Source: an uncultured Rikenella sp. (GTDB taxonomy: Bacteria > Bacteroidota > Bacteroidia > Bacteroidales > Rikenellaceae). From it: a stretch of 6,886 nt of DNA. The stretch is taken from the NCBI RefSeq assembly GCF_910579375.1, contig NZ_CAJTUJ010000100.1, forward strand, positions 1 through 6,886, read 5' to 3'. The first letter of the stretch is position 1. Each line of letters begins with the position of its first letter. Made by a program: the position numbers and the translations under genes. Below are positions 1 to 5,857 of the stretch, one piece after another. The notes under the pieces were generated by a model that was given only the letters and a program-made list of their open reading frames with translations, was not told the origin of the DNA and ran no database searches.

Positions 1-10
1 GCCGTCACCG

Positions 11-48
11 TCACCGCCTCTGTCTGCAAAACAGAGGCAAGGAGGTGA
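11..48. repeat. Inverted repeat / hairpin near window start
   Basis: GCCTCTGT (16-23) and ACAGAGGC (31-38) form a perfect 8-bp stem around a 7-nt loop. An outer TCACC (11-15) / GGTGA (44-48) pair can extend it across a 5-nt bulge. No T-tract follows on either strand, so it is not a convincing intrinsic terminator, although it lies just beyond the 3' end of the recombinase gene. Its right side contains AAGGAGGTGA, a strong match to the anti-Shine-Dalgarno complement, but no credible gene follows on the plus strand. Its function is unknown. Confidence 0.5.
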
Positions 49-167
49 AAATTCGGAGTGAACATTCAAAAGATCAGGAGGTTGTTGAAAACCGATTTTG
101 GGGACGTACATACAATTTACATATTGGTCGCTCGGATGGAGTCGAATGTTCGTTTCATGTGGGGGCG

Positions 168-1406
168 TCATTTCTTGGATTTCTTGAAGTCGGTCAGCAG
201 GCGCGCGTTTTTGATCCGCTCGTCTTTCTCGAACCCTGCCAGATAGCAGGCCGTCGTCCTTAGGTTGCTGTGGCCCAGTGATTCGGAAATGTAGCTGATG
301 TTGGCCCCCTGACGTTTGAGGATGGTGGCGAACGAGTGACGTGCCGTGTAGGTCGAAATCGGCCCGATGCCCAATGCCAGACCGATTTGGTGCATGTGGC
401 GGTTGATCTGGCGGGTGAGGTTCTGTGTCTTGATTTTCAGCTCCATCGCATTCTCATGGCCGTTCAGGAAAGGGAACAGGAAGTTCTCCGGGGAGGGCGG
501 ATTGCCCCACTGGCTGAGGATCGCGCGCATCTCGGGAGTAATGATCGCTCGGATCTCTTTGCGGGTTTTGGTGGTGCGGGCTGTCTTTTGGCGAACGAAA
601 CAGATTTCGCCGTCGATGATGTCGGCATATTTGAGCCGGATGAGGTCGGCTACGTTGATCCCGTTGCAGAGGTAGATGAAAAACCACAGGTCGCGATAGT
701 GAGCCGTAGTCGGATTGCCGTTCGAAAAATCGACGATCTGTTTGATTTGGCGGAGATTCAGGGCGATTTTGCGGCCCTCGCCCTCCTGGATTTCGAATTT
801 TCCCTGCCCGAACGGGTATTGGGTGTCGAGCAGGTTGCCGTTTTTGCGGGCTTCGTTCAGCAGGGCGCGGATCGCGCGCATGTGCATGCAGATGGTCACG
901 GGACTTTTCTGTTCGCCGAGCAGGAATTTCTCGTAGCGGCGCAGCCAGACGACCGTCACGGCTGTGAGCGGAATCGCTCGGCTGGAGAACCGTTTGATCG
1001 ATTTGAAGACGTTGTCGTACCAGAGCATGTTGCCGACTCGTTGTTCGGCGGTCAGGCGGCTGATCCGATGGCGGAAGAGGCTGTTCAGGGTGTCGCCCTT
1101 GCCACGACTGAGGAGCCGGTTGAGGGCGTCGAACGAGAAGGGCTCTTTTTCGGTCAGCTCCTGAACGTGCCGCTTGATGCGGTCGAAGGAGCTGCCGATG
1201 TCGCGGCGCACTTCGAGCAGGTAGCCGCTGCGGGTGCGGAGCAGGCGTTTCCACTCGGCGGTGTCGAGCTCTTTCCCGGTGGGGTAGTATTTCTGGACGC
1301 GCTTGTAGGCGACCTGGATTTTGACGGGAAAGAGTCCGTTCTTCTTGGCGCGGCGGGTGTCGAGTACCGAGGATACGGTAACGCCGTCTTTGGCATACTT
1401 GTACAT
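168..1406 (-). CDS. Bacteroidota-type tyrosine recombinase / site-specific integrase
   Basis: Predicted DNA strand-exchange enzyme of about 412 aa, the usual length for Bacteroidota integrases. Domains by pattern, numbered from the chosen start: an N-terminal arm-type DNA-binding domain (about 10-95, with RRAKKNGLFPVKIQV and KYYPTGKEL), a SAM-like core-binding domain (about 105-210), and a catalytic domain (about 215-400). Visible catalytic positions are beta-hairpin Lys274 (VRQKT), Arg356-His357 in YTARHSFAT, His379 in LGHS and the nucleophile Tyr388 in CYLAGF. Where many family members have Arg in box I (TGxR), this protein has NGIN (Asn251), and the His of HxxR is Tyr353. I believe both changes recur in a Bacteroidota subfamily. 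The open frame extends to 1475, but MYKYAKDG at 1406 gives the usual family N-terminus. No excisionase, cargo gene or attachment site is recognisable, so it could serve an integrative element extending beyond the left edge or a DNA inversion. Confidence 0.9.
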   Translation of the reverse strand: MYKYAKDGVTVSSVLDTRRAKKNGLFPVKIQVAYKRVQKYYPTGKELDTAEWKRLLRTRSGYLLEVRRDIGSSFDRIKRHVQELTEKEPFSFDALNRLLSRGKGDTLNSLFRHRISRLTAEQRVGNMLWYDNVFKSIKRFSSRAIPLTAVTVVWLRRYEKFLLGEQKSPVTICMHMRAIRALLNEARKNGNLLDTQYPFGQGKFEIQEGEGRKIALNLRQIKQIVDFSNGNPTTAHYRDLWFFIYLCNGINVADLIRLKYADIIDGEICFVRQKTARTTKTRKEIRAIITPEMRAILSQWGNPPSPENFLFPFLNGHENAMELKIKTQNLTRQINRHMHQIGLALGIGPISTYTARHSFATILKRQGANISYISESLGHSNLRTTACYLAGFEKDERIKNARLLTDFKKSKK

Positions 1407-1516
1407 GGCTATATCCGTTTTTATTAAACCGTTTTGTGGCAAAATAACGGGATATGATGTACATGCGATTTGCATACAACCTCTCTCGTATTCTTTTTTC
1501 TGTGCCGGCTGGAACC

Positions 1517-1610
1517 GTACCTTTTGACTTCGTCTTCCTCGTGCTACCTCGGCAAATCCCGCAAGCGGTCTCTGCTCTCGGAACGCTACTCGGTTCTGAA
1601 GAAAAGGTAC
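1517..1610. repeat. Inverted repeat flanking repeat module A, copy 1
   Basis: GTACCTTTT (1517-1525) and AAAAGGTAC (1602-1610) are perfect 9-bp inverted repeats that tightly bracket the 68-nt module A (1526-1593). A second overlapping pair, GAACCG (1512-1517) and CGGTTC (1591-1596), is also inverted. These look like boundary sequences of module A. Copy 2 of module A near 6621 lacks them, so they are not essential to the module. Confidence 0.5.
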
Positions 1611-1912
1611 CCAAAAGACTTTCGTGATAGCTACGCTACTCCTTAGGCTCCGCAGTCCTCAGTCTTCGTGAGTCTGTCGGGCTGGGTTTTCGGCGGGGCG
1701 CTATAATGCGAGTATTACCCCAATGCGCCCACGCCGGAAAACCACAGCCCAACGAACAAACCGAGATTTGGGCTGCCGGCAGCTTTAGGATGCGTGAGCA
1801 TCCGTCTAAAGTTTGGCTACGCCTTCCTCCTTGCACCTCGGCCATTCAAACAAGTTTGATGGCGCTCGGTTGCTGCGTCGGTTTTCTGGTTCTCTTTGTT
1901 CACAAAGAGAAC
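1526..1912 (+). repeat. Modular intergenic repeat, copy 1 (modules A, B, C)
   Basis: Three blocks match a second copy at 6570-6780. Module A (1526-1593) matches 6621-6688 at 61 of 68 positions. Module B (1775-1822) matches 6570-6617 at 44 of 48. Module C is a hairpin (1889-1912) matching 6757-6780. Module B holds GGATGC-GTGA-GCATCC (1788-1803). Module C is a perfect 10-bp stem with loop TTCA. Between B and C lies another hairpin, CCAT(T)CAAAC / GTTTGATGG (1842-1862). The strand is set to plus because, read that way, the module B loop is GNRA in both copies and the one stem difference becomes a G-U pair. I know no named family for it. It resembles dispersed, non-coding repeats of bacterial genomes, and it carries no transposase. 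Confidence 0.7.
1679..1750. repeat. Long imperfect hairpin, 23 bp with three single-base bulges
   Basis: The left arm 1679-1701 (GGGCTG, GGTTTTC, GGCG, GGGCGC in series) pairs with the right arm 1725-1750 (GCGCCC, CGCC, GAAAACC, CAGCCC). Only 1731, 1736 and 1744 are unpaired on the right, and the 23-nt A/T-richer loop spans 1702-1724. The last block, CAGCCCAA (1745-1752), can instead pair with TTGGGCTG (1768-1775), so two alternative structures are possible. No poly-T follows either. The element lies inside repeat copy 1, upstream of dnaX. Confidence 0.65.
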
Positions 1913-1951
1913 AGTTCACTCCAGGACAGGAATGGTATAAGAGAAAAGAGG

Positions 1952-1982
1952 TTTGGAATGCGAAGTGCATTTATTATCTTTG
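1952..1982 (+). promoter_or_regulatory. dnaX promoter (Bacteroidota -33/-7 type)
   Basis: TTTG (1952-1955), then exactly 19 nt, then TATCTTTG (1975-1982) matches the Bacteroidota primary sigma consensus TTTG / TAnnTTTG. The -7 box ends four bases before the first ATG of dnaX, so the transcript should start at or within a few bases of the start codon. Confidence 0.8.
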
Positions 1983-1986
1983 TAGA

Positions 1987-3897
1987 ATGATGGAATCATT
2001 CGTCGTATCAGCTCGAAAATACCGTCCCGCCACCTTTCGCAGCGTCGTCGGTCAGGCTCATATTACCGAGACCCTGCGGAACGCCATTGCGCGGGGACAG
2101 CTGGCGCACGCCTACCTCTTCACCGGGCCTCGGGGGGTGGGGAAGACCACCTGTGCGCGGATTTTCGCCAAAGCCATCAACTGCCTGAACCCGACATCGG
2201 AGCATGAGGCGTGCGGAGAGTGCGAGTCGTGCCGGGCTTTCAACGAAGGGCGGTCGTTTTCGATCCACGAACTCGACGCCGCCTCCAATAACTCGGTGGA
2301 AGACATTCGGGCGCTGACCGAAAAAGTGCGCATACCGCCGCAGGTGGGGCGCTACAGCGTCTATATCATCGACGAGGTGCACATGTTGTCGGCCAACGCC
2401 TTCAACGCCTTTCTGAAAACTTTGGAAGAGCCGCCGCATTATGCGATCTTCATTCTGGCCACGACCGAGAAACACAAGATCCTGCCCACCATCTTATCAC
2501 GGTGCCAGTGCTACGACTTCAACCGGATACGGGTCGAGGATACCGTGCAGTATCTCCAGTATATTGCCGGCCAGGAGGGGGTGACCTATGACGACGAAGC
2601 GCTGCACGTGATCGCCCAGCGGGCCGACGGCGGGATGCGGGATGCGCTGTCGATGTTCGACCGCGTCGTTTCGTTCTGCGGGACGCAACTCACGGGCGAC
2701 AAGGTGGCCGAGAGTTTGAACGTACTGGATTATAATACCTATTTCGCGGCGACGGATCTGATTCTGGCGGGAAACTATGCCGAGCTGCTCACCTTGTTCG
2801 ACGGCGTGTTGCGGCGGGGATTCGAAGGGCAGCTTTTTATCGCCGGGCTCAACGGGCATATGCGCGATTTGTTGATGTGCAAGAATCCGCAGACGGCCGG
2901 GTTGCTGGAGGTGACCGGTCAGGTGGCCGAGCGGTACCGGGCGCAGGCGAATGCGGAGGGGTGCGATACGGGCTTCCTGTTTAATGCTATCAACCTGTTG
3001 ACTCAAGTCGATACCGGCTATCGGACGGCGACCAATCGGCGGTTGCATGCCGAATTGGCGTTGATCAAGTTGTGCGGGTTGGGAGGGCTAAAAAAAAAAG
3101 ATGACACCGTAGGTGCTGAGGCGGGCGGAGATTCGGAGGCGGATGCTCTGGTGCTGGTGGCAGGAGTGGGGCGGTATCCCATGCCGGCGATTTCGAATGG
3201 CGGGGGTGGGGCGACGGTGGTGAATCCTGCCGTGCCGGCGGCGCGGACGGTGCCGGAGGGAACGGCAGCGACTCCTTCCGAATCGACACCGACACCGGAG
3301 CCGAAATCGGAACCGGTGCGGGAAGCGGTGGGGCGGTCTGCACCGGCTGCGACGACCTCTCCGGTTTCGGCGCAGGCGACGAGACCTGTGGCGCAGCCGG
3401 AGCCGGGACGGGCGGCGGGACGATCGATTACGGGAGTGTCGATCACGAATTTACAGGCTGCGGCAGGAGGAGGGGCGACCGAAGGGGCGGTGGCATCGGC
3501 CGAGGTGGCGCCACGAGAGGAGGGGGGCTCTGTTCGTGAGGTGACGCCGGGGGAGGCAGAGAGGGTGATTACTGAAAAATACGATGACTTGCTGCGGCTT
3601 TGGATGGAGCGGCAACGACCTCGGTTGGCGACGGCGCTGACGGCCCGACAGATTCGCGGGAGCGAAGTGCTCGTCTCCGTGCCGAACGAAGTGCTGGCCG
3701 ACGAGATCAACCAGGCCAAGTGGGAGATCGAGCGCGACCTGCGCCAGCTGACCGGAGCGGCGGCGACGGTGACGGTCGTCGTGACCGAGGTGCAGCAGGA
3801 GTACAAACCGGTTTCGACGGAAGATAAGTTGCAGTATCTGGTGCGCCTCAATCCGAATATTCTCAAATTGCGGGACGAACTCGACCTGACGGTATAG
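1987..3897 (+). CDS. dnaX: DNA polymerase III subunit tau/gamma (clamp loader ATPase)
   Basis: This AAA+ ATPase of the replicative clamp loader loads the sliding clamp onto primed DNA, and tau links the loader to the polymerase core. The protein is 636 aa from 1987. Visible motifs: Walker A GPRGVGKTT (47-55), four zinc-binding Cys (66, 76, 79, 82), Walker B IIDEVHM (127-133), sensor 1 region ATTEKHKIL (158-166), SRC motif with the trans-acting Arg (171-173), sensor 2 GGMRDAL (215-221), and a collar domain ending near 368. A Pro/Ala/Gly/Thr/Glu-rich linker (about 372-522) and a tau C-terminal domain (about 525-636) follow. ATGATG at 1987-1992 gives two possible starts. The second (1990) gives MESFVVSARKYRP, the family norm. 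The open frame continues upstream to 1813 but crosses the promoter and repeat. Ten A at the linker boundary probably allow a short gamma form. The gene forms a single transcription unit. Confidence 0.97.
   Translation: MMESFVVSARKYRPATFRSVVGQAHITETLRNAIARGQLAHAYLFTGPRGVGKTTCARIFAKAINCLNPTSEHEACGECESCRAFNEGRSFSIHELDAASNNSVEDIRALTEKVRIPPQVGRYSVYIIDEVHMLSANAFNAFLKTLEEPPHYAIFILATTEKHKILPTILSRCQCYDFNRIRVEDTVQYLQYIAGQEGVTYDDEALHVIAQRADGGMRDALSMFDRVVSFCGTQLTGDKVAESLNVLDYNTYFAATDLILAGNYAELLTLFDGVLRRGFEGQLFIAGLNGHMRDLLMCKNPQTAGLLEVTGQVAERYRAQANAEGCDTGFLFNAINLLTQVDTGYRTATNRRLHAELALIKLCGLGGLKKKDDTVGAEAGGDSEADALVLVAGVGRYPMPAISNGGGGATVVNPAVPAARTVPEGTAATPSESTPTPEPKSEPVREAVGRSAPAATTSPVSAQATRPVAQPEPGRAAGRSITGVSITNLQAAAGGGATEGAVASAEVAPREEGGSVREVTPGEAERVITEKYDDLLRLWMERQRPRLATALTARQIRGSEVLVSVPNEVLADEINQAKWEIERDLRQLTGAAATVTVVVTEVQQEYKPVSTEDKLQYLVRLNPNILKLRDELDLTV
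3081..3115 (+). promoter_or_regulatory. Predicted slippage / frameshift site in dnaX giving gamma
   Basis: Ten consecutive A (3090-3099) follow GGGAGGG (3081-3087). In the zero frame they read CTA AAA AAA AAA GAT, which contains the slippery heptamer A AAA AAA. A -1 shift, or one extra A in the mRNA, gives AGA then TGA at 3102-3104. A +1 shift, or one A lost, gives ATG ACA CCG then TAG at 3110-3112. Both products end at about 372-374 aa, right after the collar domain. A small hairpin, CACC-GTA-GGTG (3105-3115), starts five bases downstream. The layout parallels known gamma production by ribosomal frameshifting in E. coli and transcript slippage in Thermus. Which mechanism acts here is inference. 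Confidence 0.65.
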
Positions 3898-3945
3898 GCG
3901 GGTTTTTCGCCAGCGTGGCTTAACGCACAAAAAAAGGCAGGAACA

Positions 3946-3980
3946 AAAAGGGGGCAGGATGAAAACCATCCTGCCCCTTT
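3946..3980. terminator. Bidirectional terminator between dnaX and the AraC regulator
   Basis: GGGGCAGGATG (3951-3961) and CATCCTGCCCC (3967-3977) form a perfect 11-bp GC-rich stem with loop AAAAC. On the minus strand the stem is followed by TTTTT and, a little later, by TTTTTTT, so it is a classic terminator for the AraC gene. On the plus strand only TTT follows, so it may end dnaX transcription less efficiently. The genes converge here. Confidence 0.85.
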
Positions 3981-4013
3981 GCGTATTCCGCCGGTGTTGC
4001 CGTCGAATAGTCT

Positions 4014-4901
4014 TTACGCCTCTCCCGCCATCCCCGCCGACTGGCGATACTCCTGCCGGAGCGAGAGCGGCGTGATCTGGAACTCCCGCTTGAAGAGCTT
4101 GATGAAGTGCGAGATGTTGTCGAACTTGCACTCGTACCCGATCTGTGCGATCGGTTTGGTGGTCGATACCACCTCTAACCGCGCATGCAATAGCCGCTGT
4201 TTCAGAATCCACCGGTGCGGCGTCATGCCGAATATCCGCAGGAAGTCGTTCTTGAACGAGGTCAGGCTCTTGTTGGTCCGCTGCGCCAGCTCGCTGATCG
4301 AGAGGTCTTCGAAGATCGAGTTCCGGATGATGCTCTCGAACGGGTCGGCCAGCCGCTCGACGCACCGCAGCAGTTTGTACTGCAACCCGTGTTCCTTGTG
4401 CGCCACCACCATGTAGGCGAATTCGGCCAGTTTGAGGCGCATCAGCTGCGGATGCGACGTCAGGTAGTCCGTGTCCATATACGGCATCAGCGAATCGAAC
4501 AACAGCCGCATCTCCGGCCACAGCCGCGTGCTGACGTGTCCCAGCGTCAGATCGGCCTGCGCCGCCTCCGGCAGCTCCAGCTCCATCCCGTACAAGGTCA
4601 CGAGCGCCGACAAGGCTCCCGCCATCTCCTGGTTGTCGAACGCGAGGCAGGTCTCCTTATACGGCCCGTTCCGGGCCGGCAGGTTTTCGACGTAATGTTT
4701 CCCCGGCGCCAGCAGGAAAAGCTCCTTGTCGCCGATTCGATAGCTCTCCCCGGCATAATGGACGACTTTCGTCCCGCTCTCTACCACGCCGAGCAGGTTT
4801 CGGGTCAGCTCCAGAGACTGGGGGCCGGAAGCGGAGTGGGTCACGAACTGCCACAACGACGACGCACGTTCCGCCTTATTGTTCTTGGTTTGCTCCGACA
4901 T
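4014..4901 (-). CDS. AraC-family transcriptional regulator
   Basis: DNA-binding regulator of 295 aa, a typical length. The C-terminal third carries the two helix-turn-helix motifs of the AraC/XylS fold: the first at about 200-225 (SISELAQRTNKSLTSFKNDF) and the second at about 250-275 (IAQIGYECKFDNISHFIKLF, then KREF and the P of ITPLSL). The N-terminal part (about 30-180) looks like a cupin-type sensing or dimerisation domain, with LLAPGKHYVENLP resembling ExsA-like N-terminal domains. No signal peptide or membrane segment is seen, so it should be cytoplasmic. It stands alone, convergent with dnaX and divergent from rpsF, so the neighbours do not reveal its targets. The ATG at 4901 follows a candidate promoter at 4953-4960. 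Family call certain; ligand and regulon unknown. Confidence 0.93.
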   Translation of the reverse strand: MSEQTKNNKAERASSLWQFVTHSASGPQSLELTRNLLGVVESGTKVVHYAGESYRIGDKELFLLAPGKHYVENLPARNGPYKETCLAFDNQEMAGALSALVTLYGMELELPEAAQADLTLGHVSTRLWPEMRLLFDSLMPYMDTDYLTSHPQLMRLKLAEFAYMVVAHKEHGLQYKLLRCVERLADPFESIIRNSIFEDLSISELAQRTNKSLTSFKNDFLRIFGMTPHRWILKQRLLHARLEVVSTTKPIAQIGYECKFDNISHFIKLFKREFQITPLSLRQEYRQSAGMAGEA

Positions 4902-4952
4902 ACAATGGACGATAATGATAAATACAAAATAAATCTCCCGCTACAAAGAACA

Positions 4953-4960
4953 CAAATATA
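4953..4960 (-). promoter_or_regulatory. Candidate -7 element for the AraC regulator
   Basis: On the minus strand this reads TATATTTG, a perfect TAnnTTTG -7 box, which would give a leader of about 45 nt. At the expected 19-nt distance the -33 position does not read TTTG, so the promoter may be weak or activator-dependent. Confidence 0.45.
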
Positions 4961-5109
4961 ATTCGAAAAAAAGCCGAAATGTTTTGTCTTTGCATTCATA
5001 ATGTTACAAATCGGACGTTTTGAGTTATTATTCTCCTCTCCTGACTCTTCCGGCTGGCGAGTCCGCTTCCGATCGCCCCGGTGTCCGTCGGCAAAAATCG
5101 TCCCGCCGG

Positions 5110-5140
5110 TTTGTACATCCCGAAAAAAAAGCTACCTTTG
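5110..5140 (+). promoter_or_regulatory. Promoter of the rpsF-rpsR-rplI operon
   Basis: TTTG (5110-5113), 19 nt including an A8 tract, then TACCTTTG (5133-5140) matches the Bacteroidota consensus exactly. Transcription should start near 5145-5149, leaving a leader of about 65 nt before rpsF. Confidence 0.85.
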
Positions 5141-5212
5141 CGGCTCGAAACGCGCTCTGTTGACGGGTGCGACGAAACAACTCATTATTCATCATTTCTT
5201 TACGGACAACTT

Positions 5213-5557
5213 ATGAACCGTTACGAAACCGTTTTCATTGCGACTCCCGTTCTTTCGGACGCACAGTTGAAAGAGCTGGTCGGCAAATTCCAGGGTGTCA
5301 TCACCGAGAACGGCGGCAAAGTGAACTACACCGAAGAGTGGGGTTTGCGTAAGCTCGCCTATCCGATCCAGAAAAAGACCACCGGGTTCTACACCCTGAT
5401 CGAGTTCGAAGGCGAAGGCAAACTGATCGACGTGCTCGAAACCCAGTACCGTCGCGACGAACGCGTCATCCGTTTCCTGACTTTCAAACAGGACAAGTAC
5501 GCGGCCGAATATGCCGAAAAACGCAGAAACATCAACGCAGCTAAAACTCAAGAGTAA
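5213..5557 (+). CDS. rpsF: 30S ribosomal protein S6 (bS6)
   Basis: Ribosomal protein of the 30S platform that pairs with bS18 on 16S rRNA. It has 114 aa, starts MNRYETVFIATPVLS as the family does, and contains the conserved core EEWGLRKLAYPIQKKTTGFY (44-63). The basic C-terminal tail after about residue 95 (AEYAEKRRNINAAKTQE) is of the extended type. The open frame runs upstream to 5081 but would cross the promoter, so ATG 5213 is chosen. No Shine-Dalgarno precedes it, only the A/T-rich leader usual in Bacteroidota. It is first in an operon, with rpsR two bases after its stop. In Bacteroidota bS6 and bS18, with bS21, help sequester the anti-Shine-Dalgarno end of 16S rRNA (established in Flavobacterium; assumed here). 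Confidence 0.97.
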   Translation: MNRYETVFIATPVLSDAQLKELVGKFQGVITENGGKVNYTEEWGLRKLAYPIQKKTTGFYTLIEFEGEGKLIDVLETQYRRDERVIRFLTFKQDKYAAEYAEKRRNINAAKTQE

Positions 5558-5559
5558 TC

Positions 5560-5829
5560 ATGGCAGCACCCCAATCCGAAATCCGTTACCTCAACCCGGT
5601 ATCCGTTGAGGTCAAGAAGAAAAAATATTGCCGGTTCAAGAAAGCCGGGATCAAATACGTCGATTACAAAGACGCCGAATTCCTCAAAAAGTTCCTGAAC
5701 GAACAGGGGAAAATTCTGCCCCGCCGGCTGACCGGGACTTCGCAGAAGTTCCAGAAAAAAGTGGCTACGGCGGTGAAACGGGCACGGCACTTGGCTATCC
5801 TGCCGTTCGTAACCGACTTGTTGAAATAA
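5560..5829 (+). CDS. rpsR: 30S ribosomal protein S18 (bS18)
   Basis: Small basic protein (89 aa) of the 30S platform and partner of bS6. The family core is clear: KKYCRFKKAGIKYVDYKD (20-37), then GKILPRRLTGTSQKFQKKV (50-68) and AVKRARHLAILPF. Only one Cys is present in the N-terminal region, so there is no sign of the zinc-binding form seen in some bacteria. The ATG lies two bases after the rpsF stop with no Shine-Dalgarno, which suggests translational coupling. The short N-terminal extension before the core (MAAPQSEIRYLNPVSVEV) is longer than the E. coli one and may be lineage-specific. Confidence 0.97.
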   Translation: MAAPQSEIRYLNPVSVEVKKKKYCRFKKAGIKYVDYKDAEFLKKFLNEQGKILPRRLTGTSQKFQKKVATAVKRARHLAILPFVTDLLK

Positions 5830-5857
5830 CCCCTAACCGAGGAGCAGAGAATACATT

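Larger units (their letters stand above)
1407..1974. other. Gene-free region between recombinase and dnaX promoter
   Basis: No credible gene lies here. Open frames in this stretch are either upstream extensions of the flanking genes or short frames whose translations recur, in part, from the second repeat copy near 6520-6835, as expected of translated repeat DNA. The recombinase side (1407-1475) is A/T-rich and holds the palindrome ATGTACAT (1457-1464) and the small inverted repeat ATGC-GATTT-GCAT (1463-1475), possible recombinase or regulator sites. I find no good TAnnTTTG promoter element for the recombinase. The rest is repeat copy 1. Confidence 0.6.

Noticed and set aside
45..263. 72-codon GTG-start frame preceded by AAGGAGGTGA
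   Set aside because: The ribosome-binding site is attractive, but the frame runs antisense into the recombinase C-terminus and the protein is unlike any family I know.
336..1427. Long open frame of 363 codons on the plus strand opposite the recombinase
   Set aside because: It is fully antisense to a well-supported integrase, its translation has no recognisable domain, and GC-rich coding DNA often leaves the opposite frame open.
454..1614. 386-codon open frame on the minus strand in another frame of the recombinase gene
   Set aside because: The translation is Arg/Pro/His-rich without domains, overlaps the real integrase, and its N-terminal part is translated repeat module A.
1813..1986. 58-codon upstream extension of dnaX
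   Set aside because: It crosses repeat copy 1 and the dnaX promoter, and family members start with the equivalent of MESFVVSARKYRP.
4215..4961. 248-codon plus-strand frame opposite the AraC gene
   Set aside because: It is antisense to a clear AraC-family gene, rich in Arg, Gln and His, and has no recognisable domain.
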